Translations under genes and position numbers: made by a program
Shown: one piece after another, positions 42,476 to 50,076 of the stretch
How positions within the stretch are numbered: the stretch's first letter is position 1
How the letters are laid out: the number at the start of each line of letters is the position of its first letter
The notes under the pieces: generated by a model
Seen by the model: only the letters and a program-made list of their open reading frames with translations
Databases searched by the model: none
What the model was told of the DNA's origin: nothing
From: CAZVFX01 sp964626565
GTDB taxonomy: Bacteria > Myxococcota_A > UBA9042 > CAIXZC01
Assembly (NCBI GenBank): GCA_964626565.1
Contig: CAZVFX010000040.1
Coordinates: 1-53,843, forward strand
Direction: 5' to 3'
Length of the DNA: 53,843 bases

Positions 42476-44866
42476 ATGCCGGTTTGTAGAGTTCGGTTAG
42501 TTGGTTTGGCTGCGACCGTGGCGATCGTCGCGATGTTGATTGCGGCGTACCCTCGCCCGAGCCTGGCGGTAGAGGCGCTGGATCCCCAGCAATGGTTGCG
42601 AACTCCGGGGGTGAAACTGCTGGCGGTGGAGTTTTACGCCGACTGGTGCAAGCCGTGCAAGAAGGCGGTGCCCAAATGGGCTGCGCTGCACAAGAAATAC
42701 CGTTCCCGAGGACTGCGCGTAGTTGTTGTGACCGTTGAATCGGCGGGCAGTTGTACGCCTCCCGGCTGGACCCCGGACCAGGCTGTTTGCGACAGCAGCG
42801 GCGACCTCGCCCGGAGCTGGAAGGCCACCGAGTTGCCCCAGGCGTTTTTGTGGTCCTGGCAGGGAAACCTGCTGGTCGCGCACGGCACCGCCGGGGATGT
42901 GGATAAGGCGGTGGTGGCGTTTTTTGAAACGTCCCCCCGTATCGCGGTGGGTGATCCCACTGACGGCAAGGGCAAACCCCTGGCCGCGGGAAAGGGTGTG
43001 GAACTCAGAAACCTGGTGCGGGGAGAGCTGTCGCGGCTGGGCAAATTCGACGTTGTGGCCGATGAGAGTGAAAAGGCGATGATCCGGGAGTTTCGCAAGG
43101 CGTCCGCCGAGGTGTCTTACGACGAAAACACAAGATGCAAACTTGGTAAGGAGATCGCACCCAACTCGGTGCTGAAGATACAACTGACCGGGAAGAAGGG
43201 AGACCGCAAGCTGCGTCTGGAGTTGCTGTCGTTGGAGACGTCCTGCCTCAAGGCGTGGGCCAATGCCCCGGTGGTGGAAGGCAAGCTGGAGCAAGCCGCG
43301 GCCGAGGCGGTTTCCCAACTGCTTTTCAGGCTTACCGGCAAGACCGCGGTGCCGGGTGGGACCGCACCGGGCAAGGGTGGTCGATACACAGTGGAGGGTT
43401 TGAACGAGGACCTGTCGGAGAAGCCCGCGGGTTGGAACCCGGATACCGGTCGTATCCTGGTAGTGGAGTTTGCCTCGTCCCCACCGGGAGCCGTGATCAT
43501 GGTGGACGGCAGGATGGCGTGTAAAGACTCCTTTTCGGGATGCGTCAGAAACCTGCCCGCCGGCGCCCATGACGTCGCCATGCATCTTGAAGGATTTGAG
43601 CCGATAGCCAAACAGGTTGAACTGACGAAAGACGGCCGGGTGGAGTGGAAGTTGAAGGCCAACTCGGGGGAGATGACCGTCTCCACGGTCCCGCCCGGGA
43701 TGACGTTGACTGTCGACGGCAGAATTGCCGGCGCAGCACCGCTGAAGAGGCGATTGTCCCCGGGGATTCATACCGTGGAGGTGACCGATTCCTGCTACTA
43801 CAAAGCTGCTAATCGGTTCAGCATCAAGGCCGGCGAGAAGAAGCTTGTGGAGTTGAAGCCCGCACCGAAACTTGCTGCTGTGCAGGTAACCGCGGAAGCC
43901 GGCAGCGGTTCGGCGGTGCGCGCCCGCGTCGAGGTGGACGGCAGGAAGGTGGGAACCACGCCCGGGACCTTTCAGGTATCGATCTGCTCGAAGCGATTGG
44001 AACTTGTCGCCGGCGGTGAGACGTGGGGAGTAGACCTGGCTCTCAAAGAGAAGCAGACCTTGCCGATCCGAGGGGTCATGGGCGCCGAATCCGCGGCCGG
44101 GGTTGGCGGTGGGCGCAAGTTCTACGGGTCGGACCGTTTCGTGAAGGTGGCCGCCGGGTGTTTTGAAACGCAGCTTTCCGACGCGCCCGGGGCAGGGCCT
44201 GCCAAGGTGTGCGTGGAGAGCCCGTTCAGCATCAGTCGGACCGAGGTGACCCAGAGTGAGTGGGCGGACCTCATGGGCACCTCCCCTTCCTACTTCTCGA
44301 AATGTGGGTCCGATTGCCCTGTTGAGAAAGTCACCTGGTGGGATGCACTGTCGTTCTGCAACGCGTTGTCGAAGTTGGAAGGCAAGGAGCAGTGCTACCA
44401 GTTGACCGGGTGCCGGGGCAAGCCCGGCGATCGATTCAAGTGCGACGGGGCCACGTTCAAGGGGCTGCAGTGTAAGGGGTATCGGCTGCCGCTGGAGTCG
44501 GAGTGGGAGTTGGCCGCCCGGGCCGACTGCAAAACTGACAGTTGCGGCGGTCTCGATGAGCAGGCGCGGGTTAAGAGCAATGCGGAAGGCAGCCCCGGCC
44601 CCGTGGCCGCGTTGTCGTCCAACGCCTGGGGTCTGTACGACACCCTTGGAAATGTCTGGGAGTGGGTCTGGAACGAGTACGTGGACGAAACCTATTTTGC
44701 GCCGGGGCCGGGGAGTACAGCAGCAGAAAGAGGTTCGCTCAGGGTCATGAGAGGATGCGCCTGGGATACCCGCGGGCGGGCGTGCCGGTTGGGCGCCCGA
44801 GAGCACGATACGCCGGACTACCGGGAGTACAATCTGGGCTTTCGCGTGGCGGCTCCCACTGATTGA
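42476..44866 (+). CDS. Exported fusion protein: thioredoxin-like, PEGA repeats, formylglycine-generating-enzyme-like domain
   Basis: 796 residues; ATG 42476 follows GAGGAAG at 42464, with GTG 42470 as the alternative. Signal segment (VGLAATVAIVAMLIAAYP). Order: thioredoxin-like fold with the redox pair WCKPC (Cys58, Cys61); a region about 165-285 with KFDVVADESEKAMI, CKLGKEIAPNSVLKIQL and ETSCLKAWA, resembling the LpoB/CsgG-like N-terminal domain found before PEGA domains; about three PEGA units (SSPPGAVIMVDGR, STVPPGMTLTVDGR, VEVDGRKVGTTPG); and a C-terminal FGE/SUMF1 fold (about 565-793: FSISRTEVTQSEWADLMG, YRLPLESEWELAAR, GLYDTLGNVWEWVWNEY, YNLGFRVA). The active-site Cys pair of true FGE was not evident, so a binding rather than oxidising role is possible. 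Confidence 0.85.
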   Translation: MPVCRVRLVGLAATVAIVAMLIAAYPRPSLAVEALDPQQWLRTPGVKLLAVEFYADWCKPCKKAVPKWAALHKKYRSRGLRVVVVTVESAGSCTPPGWTPDQAVCDSSGDLARSWKATELPQAFLWSWQGNLLVAHGTAGDVDKAVVAFFETSPRIAVGDPTDGKGKPLAAGKGVELRNLVRGELSRLGKFDVVADESEKAMIREFRKASAEVSYDENTRCKLGKEIAPNSVLKIQLTGKKGDRKLRLELLSLETSCLKAWANAPVVEGKLEQAAAEAVSQLLFRLTGKTAVPGGTAPGKGGRYTVEGLNEDLSEKPAGWNPDTGRILVVEFASSPPGAVIMVDGRMACKDSFSGCVRNLPAGAHDVAMHLEGFEPIAKQVELTKDGRVEWKLKANSGEMTVSTVPPGMTLTVDGRIAGAAPLKRRLSPGIHTVEVTDSCYYKAANRFSIKAGEKKLVELKPAPKLAAVQVTAEAGSGSAVRARVEVDGRKVGTTPGTFQVSICSKRLELVAGGETWGVDLALKEKQTLPIRGVMGAESAAGVGGGRKFYGSDRFVKVAAGCFETQLSDAPGAGPAKVCVESPFSISRTEVTQSEWADLMGTSPSYFSKCGSDCPVEKVTWWDALSFCNALSKLEGKEQCYQLTGCRGKPGDRFKCDGATFKGLQCKGYRLPLESEWELAARADCKTDSCGGLDEQARVKSNAEGSPGPVAALSSNAWGLYDTLGNVWEWVWNEYVDETYFAPGPGSTAAERGSLRVMRGCAWDTRGRACRLGAREHDTPDYREYNLGFRVAAPTD

Positions 44867-44891
44867 GGCCCGGGGTACGACGGGAATTGGC

Positions 44892-44920
44892 TTGACTACT
44901 TAACAACATCGTCTTATGGT
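44892..44920 (+). promoter_or_regulatory. Sigma-70-like promoter for the 44955-46924 operon
   Basis: TTGACT (44892-44897, 5/6), 17-bp spacer, TATGGT (44915-44920). Predicted start near 44927 gives a leader of about 28 nt carrying the TTTGGAGGG ribosome binding site. Confidence 0.6.
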
Positions 44921-44954
44921 TTCTTGTCGAATAGCAGTTACCTTTGGAGGGAAC

Positions 44955-45902
44955 ATGACTGGTCTAGGAAAAGCGCTGGCTCTGCTGGTGGCGCTGGTGG
45001 CACTCTATTTTACTTCATTTGCAGCCTGCACAGCGCCTGGGCCCCGCATGGATCTCCCCAAGCCCCCTGAGGCGCTGGCCAAGAAGGTGGATATGGGCGC
45101 CACCTACGACAACGATTCGTTGCGTGGCGAAGTGGTGAGCAATTTGCAGCGGGCCTATTCGCTCAATATGGAGACCCGCATGGCTTGTGTGCCCAAGCAG
45201 TTGTGGGACGTGTCTCGCAAGCATGAGTGGGCCACAATCGAGAAGAACATGGTGGGGGCAGAGAATGCCGAGGTGGACATAGTGAGCTGTTTCTCGGCCG
45301 TTGGAGAATTGGCCGAGACTCTGGAAAGCTCCTACGCTCGCTTCCAGGATTTCCGTCGCCTGGTGGCCGCCGCTTCCCATGACACACTGTTGCAGAGAAT
45401 TGCGGTCATGCAGGGGGTAGCCACCCTGTACTACGGCAGATACCTGCTCGACCTCACATCGGGAATCGAGGCGGAGCGCTGCAGCCTCAAGCCGTTGGAG
45501 AAGGTGGTCAAGCGCACCAAGGCGCTCATGTCAAACCTAGTCGATGGGCAGCTCCCCGCACTTATGAAAAGGCTGGAGAGCAGCATGGACCGCGGCACCA
45601 GCACTCTCGTGACGTTGGAATTCAGCGTGCTGGCGGGTAAGGATGTGTCGAACATCTGCTCCAAGACGACCAAGGAGTTGTCGGGCGGCGACAGCGAATT
45701 GGAAACAGCAGTTCTCGCCTGGTGCGGCTATGCCGCTTTTGTCTCCGGCAATGAGGGGCAGGCCCGGACCTATTGGAATGCGGCCGGACAATCGGTGCAC
45801 GACCCGGACGCGGCCAGCTACTCGTTGTCCCGGCTTCGCGCCATGGAAGATGGGACCCCTGCGAAGGCCGTTGAAGTCGAGCTGGACAAGGAGCAGAAAT
45901 GA
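44955..45902 (+). CDS. Helical lipoprotein of unknown function, partner of a CsgG-like protein
   Basis: 315 residues from ATG 44955 (GGAGGG upstream; the frame opens at 44916 without a signal). Lipoprotein signal LALLVALVALYFTSFAAC-TAP. The mature part is mostly helical with paired-helix character towards the end (LAWCGYAAFVSGNEGQARTYWNAAGQ), suggesting TPR-like repeats, and has four scattered Cys. No family recognised; the length and helical nature are reminiscent of TRAP-associated TatT-type lipoproteins but the match is weak. Its stop overlaps the start of the CsgG-like gene by 4 bp (ATGA), so the two are translationally coupled and probably act together at the outer membrane. Confidence 0.75.
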   Translation: MTGLGKALALLVALVALYFTSFAACTAPGPRMDLPKPPEALAKKVDMGATYDNDSLRGEVVSNLQRAYSLNMETRMACVPKQLWDVSRKHEWATIEKNMVGAENAEVDIVSCFSAVGELAETLESSYARFQDFRRLVAAASHDTLLQRIAVMQGVATLYYGRYLLDLTSGIEAERCSLKPLEKVVKRTKALMSNLVDGQLPALMKRLESSMDRGTSTLVTLEFSVLAGKDVSNICSKTTKELSGGDSELETAVLAWCGYAAFVSGNEGQARTYWNAAGQSVHDPDAASYSLSRLRAMEDGTPAKAVEVELDKEQK

Positions 45903-46924
45903 AACGCACGATTGGAATGATGCTGGTTTTACTGGGCCTTGGGTCCTTACTGTTTGTGGCGGCCTGCGTGCCTCCGGCGGAGCCTGGCGAGGCTCGGATG
46001 GTTCAACTACCGCCCGTCTCCCAGACGCTGCTCCGCATTACGGAGCGGATTACTCCCAAATCGCAGAAGTTCAAGATTGGAGTGCTCACCTTTGTCGACC
46101 AGACCGGAATGGGCGCGCTTGTAGTTGACCCCATCGCCGACATGCTGACCACCGAACTCTTTGAGGGCGGGCGCTTTGAGCTTTACGACCGCGGCGACCT
46201 CGTGCAGGAAGCGGTGGTGGAGACCAGCTCGGTTACCGAAAAGCAGGATAAGGACAAAGAGGACGACAAAACCAAGACCGTGGTGAAGATCTCGGGGACG
46301 GCCCGGTCCAACAAAACTCAGATGCAGAAGGAGAAAGTCTCAATGATGGTGGACGGAGTCCTGTTGGGCTACATCACCGCGTACGAGATCTTTGAGCCTG
46401 CAGCCGCCCCGGAGGACGACAAGAAGAGAAAGGGCAAGGGTTCCTCCGAGACAAAGACGTCTCAGGCGATTGCGGGCAAGTTCCAGTGCGACTTCCGCAT
46501 TGTGAACAGTTGGCTGCAAAAGAAGAAGTTTGCCGAGGGGCTGTCGGAACTGGTGGTCTACAGCGGCAGCGCCACGGTTCGTTTCAAGACGGACGAGAAG
46601 CGCACCAGCGTGATTCTAAATCGTGATGATGTGCGGGACATCTCGGTGAAGATCAAGGAAAAATTCACCGATTTCAGCAAGTCGAATATCCGCGTTACGG
46701 GCATCGACAAACACTACATCACTCTGGACGTGGGCAAGAACGACTATGTCAAGCAGGGATTCACCGGCTACATCGTCGAGCAGGACAAGCGTACCGGCAT
46801 CCTCAAGTACCTGGCTGAATTCACCGTCATCAACGTTTTTCCCACCGCGTCCACCGCGTTCGTCGTCTCCGGCGACCGGTTCCTGAAGAACATCCGCATC
46901 AATTCGAAGGCTGTCATTAAATAG
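45899..46924 (+). CDS. CsgG/HfaB-like outer-membrane lipoprotein
   Basis: 341 residues. Signal MLVLLGLGSLLFVAAC-VPP. CsgG-type features: FKIGVLTFVDQTGMG, DMLTTELFEGGRFELYDRGDL, MVDGVLLGYITAYE, then strands with SGSATVRFKTD and IRVTGIDKHYITLDVG. CsgG proteins form secretion pores for curli; relatives such as HfaB and LpoB-like proteins serve holdfast attachment or cell-wall enzymes. A Lys-rich, low-complexity insert at about 110-195 (KQDKDKEDDKTK and KKRKGKGSSETK) interrupts the expected transmembrane hairpin region, so pore formation is uncertain. No curli subunit is encoded nearby. Coupled to the preceding lipoprotein gene. Confidence 0.82.
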   Translation: MKRTIGMMLVLLGLGSLLFVAACVPPAEPGEARMVQLPPVSQTLLRITERITPKSQKFKIGVLTFVDQTGMGALVVDPIADMLTTELFEGGRFELYDRGDLVQEAVVETSSVTEKQDKDKEDDKTKTVVKISGTARSNKTQMQKEKVSMMVDGVLLGYITAYEIFEPAAAPEDDKKRKGKGSSETKTSQAIAGKFQCDFRIVNSWLQKKKFAEGLSELVVYSGSATVRFKTDEKRTSVILNRDDVRDISVKIKEKFTDFSKSNIRVTGIDKHYITLDVGKNDYVKQGFTGYIVEQDKRTGILKYLAEFTVINVFPTASTAFVVSGDRFLKNIRINSKAVIK

Positions 46925-46954
46925 CCGGCTGCCGGCAGCACATTCGGATTCAAC

Positions 46955-46983
46955 TTGAGATTTGTAATCCCGGTCTGTATTCT
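46955..46983 (+). promoter_or_regulatory. Sigma-70-like promoter for the 15-repeat Cys-rich lipoprotein
   Basis: TTGAGA (46955-46960), 17-bp spacer, TATTCT (46978-46983, 4/6). Predicted start near 46990 leaves about 40 nt before ATG 47030. Confidence 0.55.
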
Positions 46984-47029
46984 GCCTCTCAGTGATTCAC
47001 TCGTTTCTTGATTCGAGGAGGTTGCCAGG

Positions 47030-48577
47030 ATGATGCGAAGCTCGGTCGGTCGATATCTTTCCGCGTCAGTCGTCGTGCTGTTTTTCGCCGCCTGCGGATC
47101 GGGTGGGGCGGACTCCCCCCTGTTGCTTGATCAGAACGGAGAGATGCCCGGTGATGCCGGCTTGACTCCCGAGGAAGAAGATTGGACCTTCCCCGTCTGC
47201 GGGGACGGTTTGTGCCAACTGGAGGAGTCGGGAGGAAAATGCCCTCAGGACTGCGACGGGCCGGGCGAGTGCGGCGACGGGGTCTGCCAGGCCACCGAGG
47301 ATGCCACCGATTGCCCCGCAGACTGCATGATCGAGGAATGCGGTGACGGCGAGTGCCAGACCGCGGAGAATTGCACCGTCTGCCCCGAAGACTGCGGGCC
47401 GTGCTCGGCGGTGTGCGGCGATGGGGCTTGCGAAGGGGATGAGACCTTTGCCAACTGCCCGGCAGACTGCGAGGAAGTTGTAGACCCCTGTGGTGATGGT
47501 TCATGCAGCGATGGGGAGAACTGCGCCGACTGCCCGGCGGATTGCGGCGAGTGTCCGTTGGGCTGTGGGGACGGCTCTTGCGAGTTGGACGAAAACTGCC
47601 AGACCTGCCCCCTCGATTGTGGAGTGTGCCCGCCCCTGTGCGGCGATGGCGAATGCAACGGCGAGGAGACCGCAGAGCTCTGTCCGCAGGATTGCACTGG
47701 CCCGGGGCCGGAATGCGGCAACGGAGAGTGCGAGGACGGCGAGAATGTGGACAACTGTCCCGATGATTGCGAAGGTCCGGGGCCGATTTGCGGCGACGGT
47801 GTTTGCGAGGGCGACGAGAGTCCGAACAACTGCCCGGAAGATTGCGGTGGTCCGGGCCCGGAATGCGGCAATGGGATTTGCGAAGCGGGAGAAACCGAGG
47901 CGAGTTGTGCGGATGATTGCGGCGGCACCGGTCCCGTGTGCGGCAACGGAGTGTGCGAGGACGGTGAGACTTCAAATAGCTGCAATGAAGACTGCGGAGG
48001 CGCCGGGCCTGAATGCGGAAACGGCGTGTGCGAGGAAGGCGAGACCGAGGGCAATTGTGCGGCGGACTGCTCCGGTGGGACCTGGGAGTGCGGGGACGGG
48101 GTGTGCGATATGGGCGAGCAGTTCTACTGCCCCCAGGATTGTGAGGGCGGCGGGGAGTGCGGCGACGGTAATTGTGGCCCGGGCGAGCAGGCGACCTGCC
48201 CGGAGGACTGTCAGGGTGGCGGCGATTGTGGCAACGGCACTTGCGATGACGGCGAGAACCAGTGGAATTGCCCCGATGACTGCGAAGGAGGCGGCGGCGA
48301 TTTACCCACGTGCGATTCCGATGCCGACTGTGTGGGCGGGCAAACTTGCGTGGACCTCATGGGCTGGGCCGGCGTCTGCCTCTCAGTTTGCGATTCCGAC
48401 GAAGACTGCGGCGGCGGGACCTGCAAGGAGATCGGTGCGTTCGGCTTCACCCTGGCCCAGGTCTGTGCATGCGCAGGCGAAGAGGATTGCAGCGAAGGCC
48501 TGCAGTGCTGTGACATCCCCATGGTCAGCGAAAGCACTTGTATGACCCAGTGCATGGGCGGCATGGGCGGGTTCTAA
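47030..48577 (+). CDS. Lipoprotein with 15 tandem CGDGxC...CPxDC repeats
   Basis: 515 residues; GAGGAGG at 47015-47021 is 8 nt before ATG 47030 (a second ATG follows at once). Signal LSASVVVLFFAAC-GSG. From about residue 57 to 420 there are 15 consecutive units of 23-25 residues, each with C-G-D/N-G-x-C, an acidic stretch with a conserved Glu, and C-x-x-D-C, four Cys per unit. The first eight vary more; units 8-12 share the linker GPGPECGNG and are more alike. The end is different: CDSDADCVGGQTC and CDSDEDCGGGTCKE, then a Met/Gly tail (MTQCMGGMGGF). A rigid disulphide-bonded rod is inferred. It lacks the head of the giants. Confidence 0.88.
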   Translation: MMRSSVGRYLSASVVVLFFAACGSGGADSPLLLDQNGEMPGDAGLTPEEEDWTFPVCGDGLCQLEESGGKCPQDCDGPGECGDGVCQATEDATDCPADCMIEECGDGECQTAENCTVCPEDCGPCSAVCGDGACEGDETFANCPADCEEVVDPCGDGSCSDGENCADCPADCGECPLGCGDGSCELDENCQTCPLDCGVCPPLCGDGECNGEETAELCPQDCTGPGPECGNGECEDGENVDNCPDDCEGPGPICGDGVCEGDESPNNCPEDCGGPGPECGNGICEAGETEASCADDCGGTGPVCGNGVCEDGETSNSCNEDCGGAGPECGNGVCEEGETEGNCAADCSGGTWECGDGVCDMGEQFYCPQDCEGGGECGDGNCGPGEQATCPEDCQGGGDCGNGTCDDGENQWNCPDDCEGGGGDLPTCDSDADCVGGQTCVDLMGWAGVCLSVCDSDEDCGGGTCKEIGAFGFTLAQVCACAGEEDCSEGLQCCDIPMVSESTCMTQCMGGMGGF

Positions 48578-48606
48578 TCCAACGCCTACTAGATTTCCGG
48601 AAGGGC

Positions 48607-49914
48607 TCAATCACATAGGCACGGCTCGAGGTCAAAGACGTTGGGCGGATCTGCGTTGACGTATTTACCGCACTTGTCCGGCTCATCTCCGATGCAGGTC
48701 GTCCAAATGTCGTATTCTCCGCCGTTGTCGCTGAACGTCGTTCCGACGATGGATACCGACATATTGGCACCTAAAGCGATGTCCACTGCGGCCTTTCCGT
48801 CGCGCCCGGCGTAACTGACACCGCACGAATCAAGCGTGGAGCCCAGGGCGTCGGGGGTGAAGTAGATGCCTCTCCAATCTCCCGGTCCGGGAGCCGTCGC
48901 CGCACTGGTGAAAGTCACCCCCTCAGCCGCGACCCCTCCCGGGGCGTTGAGCCCCACGTAGAGGCCCGTGTCCTGGTTGAACAGTAACTCCACTCCCTCC
49001 TCCAGAGTCAGGACAGGGCTGTCGTCGGAGCCGACCTTCAGGTCTTCGGTCACTATGTACGGGACGCCCAGGTTGGGCCAACTCGCCGATTTTTCGACCT
49101 TGCCGGTGTAGGTGGTGCTCAACAGCTTGACCGGCGCATCGAGAGTGTTGTCCGCACCGATGCTGCCCATGGGGTCCGGCTCTATGAAGATCGACCAATC
49201 TCCGTTGTCGTGCAGTTCATTGCCCGAGAAGCTTTTGAACAGCCCCGCCTCCTGGCTGGTGGATCGGAGCGCTCCGTGCAGGTTGTGCCTGAGCACCGAA
49301 TTACTAACGGAAATCCGGCCCGGCTCAGCCGCCGGGGCAACCGTGAGCGCGGAAACCGTTTCGTGACCTGCGGCGTATTCTACGACGCAGTGGTCGAGGG
49401 TGGACCCGGTGAGCACATGGGGCCCGAACTCGAGCCCCAGCCAGTCTCCGGCCGCGGGCGCGGCGGTTCCCGAGGTAAAGACAACCGGGGCTTCACCGGT
49501 ACCCAGGGCTATTATCTGGGCCGACTCCAGGGCGCCGATCATCAACCGGGTGCCCGACATGAATTTGAGGGTCGCCCCGGCTTCGATGGTGAAGATGGAG
49601 TTGCCTCCCAGCCACACATCTTTGTCGATGCAGACCGTCGTTCCGGCCGCGATGGTGATGTCCGCATCCACCTGGATGTCGAAGTTGTTCTCTGCGAAGT
49701 CACCGAAGTCCCGGATGTCCAGGCAGGCTGGTGGCTCCGGGGTTTCCGGCGCCCCGTCAGGCAAGCTCCCGTCCGTCGCCGTTTTCGCGTCGTCGACGGA
49801 ATCGGCGCCGGCCGCCGGGCATGGGCAGTCGGATCCGCCGCAGCAACCGGCTAATAGAACGATGAACGTCAGCACTAACCTGTCCCGGAACCGTTGTTCA
49901 ACGGACAGTTTCAT
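48607..49914 (-). CDS. Lipoprotein with parallel beta-helix-like repeats
   Basis: 435 residues from ATG 49914 (GGGGAGGAG upstream; the open frame from 50025 lacks a signal). Signal LTFIVLLAGC-CGG, then Cys-rich SDCPCPAAGADS. Mature region from about residue 95 has repeated rungs: IEAGATLKFMSGTRLMIGA, ISVSNSVLRHNLHGALRS, LEEGVELLFNQDTGLYVG. Two halves appear duplicated: each has VFTSGTAAPAAGDWLGLEF or TFTSAATAPGPGDWRGIYF followed by STLDHCVVEYA or STLDSCGVSYA. Such beta-helices bind or cleave polysaccharides; no catalytic motif was recognised. Short C-terminal Cys cluster (LEPCLCD). Confidence 0.82.
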   Translation of the reverse strand: MKLSVEQRFRDRLVLTFIVLLAGCCGGSDCPCPAAGADSVDDAKTATDGSLPDGAPETPEPPACLDIRDFGDFAENNFDIQVDADITIAAGTTVCIDKDVWLGGNSIFTIEAGATLKFMSGTRLMIGALESAQIIALGTGEAPVVFTSGTAAPAAGDWLGLEFGPHVLTGSTLDHCVVEYAAGHETVSALTVAPAAEPGRISVSNSVLRHNLHGALRSTSQEAGLFKSFSGNELHDNGDWSIFIEPDPMGSIGADNTLDAPVKLLSTTYTGKVEKSASWPNLGVPYIVTEDLKVGSDDSPVLTLEEGVELLFNQDTGLYVGLNAPGGVAAEGVTFTSAATAPGPGDWRGIYFTPDALGSTLDSCGVSYAGRDGKAAVDIALGANMSVSIVGTTFSDNGGEYDIWTTCIGDEPDKCGKYVNADPPNVFDLEPCLCD

Positions 49915-49961
49915 AGCTCCTCCCCGCCCGTCCAAAACTACGGGTCGTCCAAAGTTGGCCA

Positions 49962-50013
49962 TTTCAATCGAACTGCTTTCGATTTCACAAGTAGAGCATT
50001 CGACCGATTGAAA
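49962..50013. promoter_or_regulatory. Inverted repeat upstream of the beta-helix lipoprotein gene
   Basis: TTTCAATCG at 49962-49970 and its exact complement CGATTGAAA at 50005-50013, with a smaller ATCGAA...TTCGAT palindrome nested just inside the left arm. The 162-bp gap otherwise shows no gene. It may be an operator or a transcript hairpin. Confidence 0.35.
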
Positions 50014-50076
50014 ATCAAGAGTCACGTTCCCATGAAGCTTGGATTGTGTGTGGGGGGGCGGCCGCGGGCGTGATTC

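Noticed and set aside
47180..48290. Regular roughly 75-bp periodicity, considered as a CRISPR array
   Set aside because: The units are coding, in frame, and diverge at synonymous positions; there are no unrelated spacers or cas genes.
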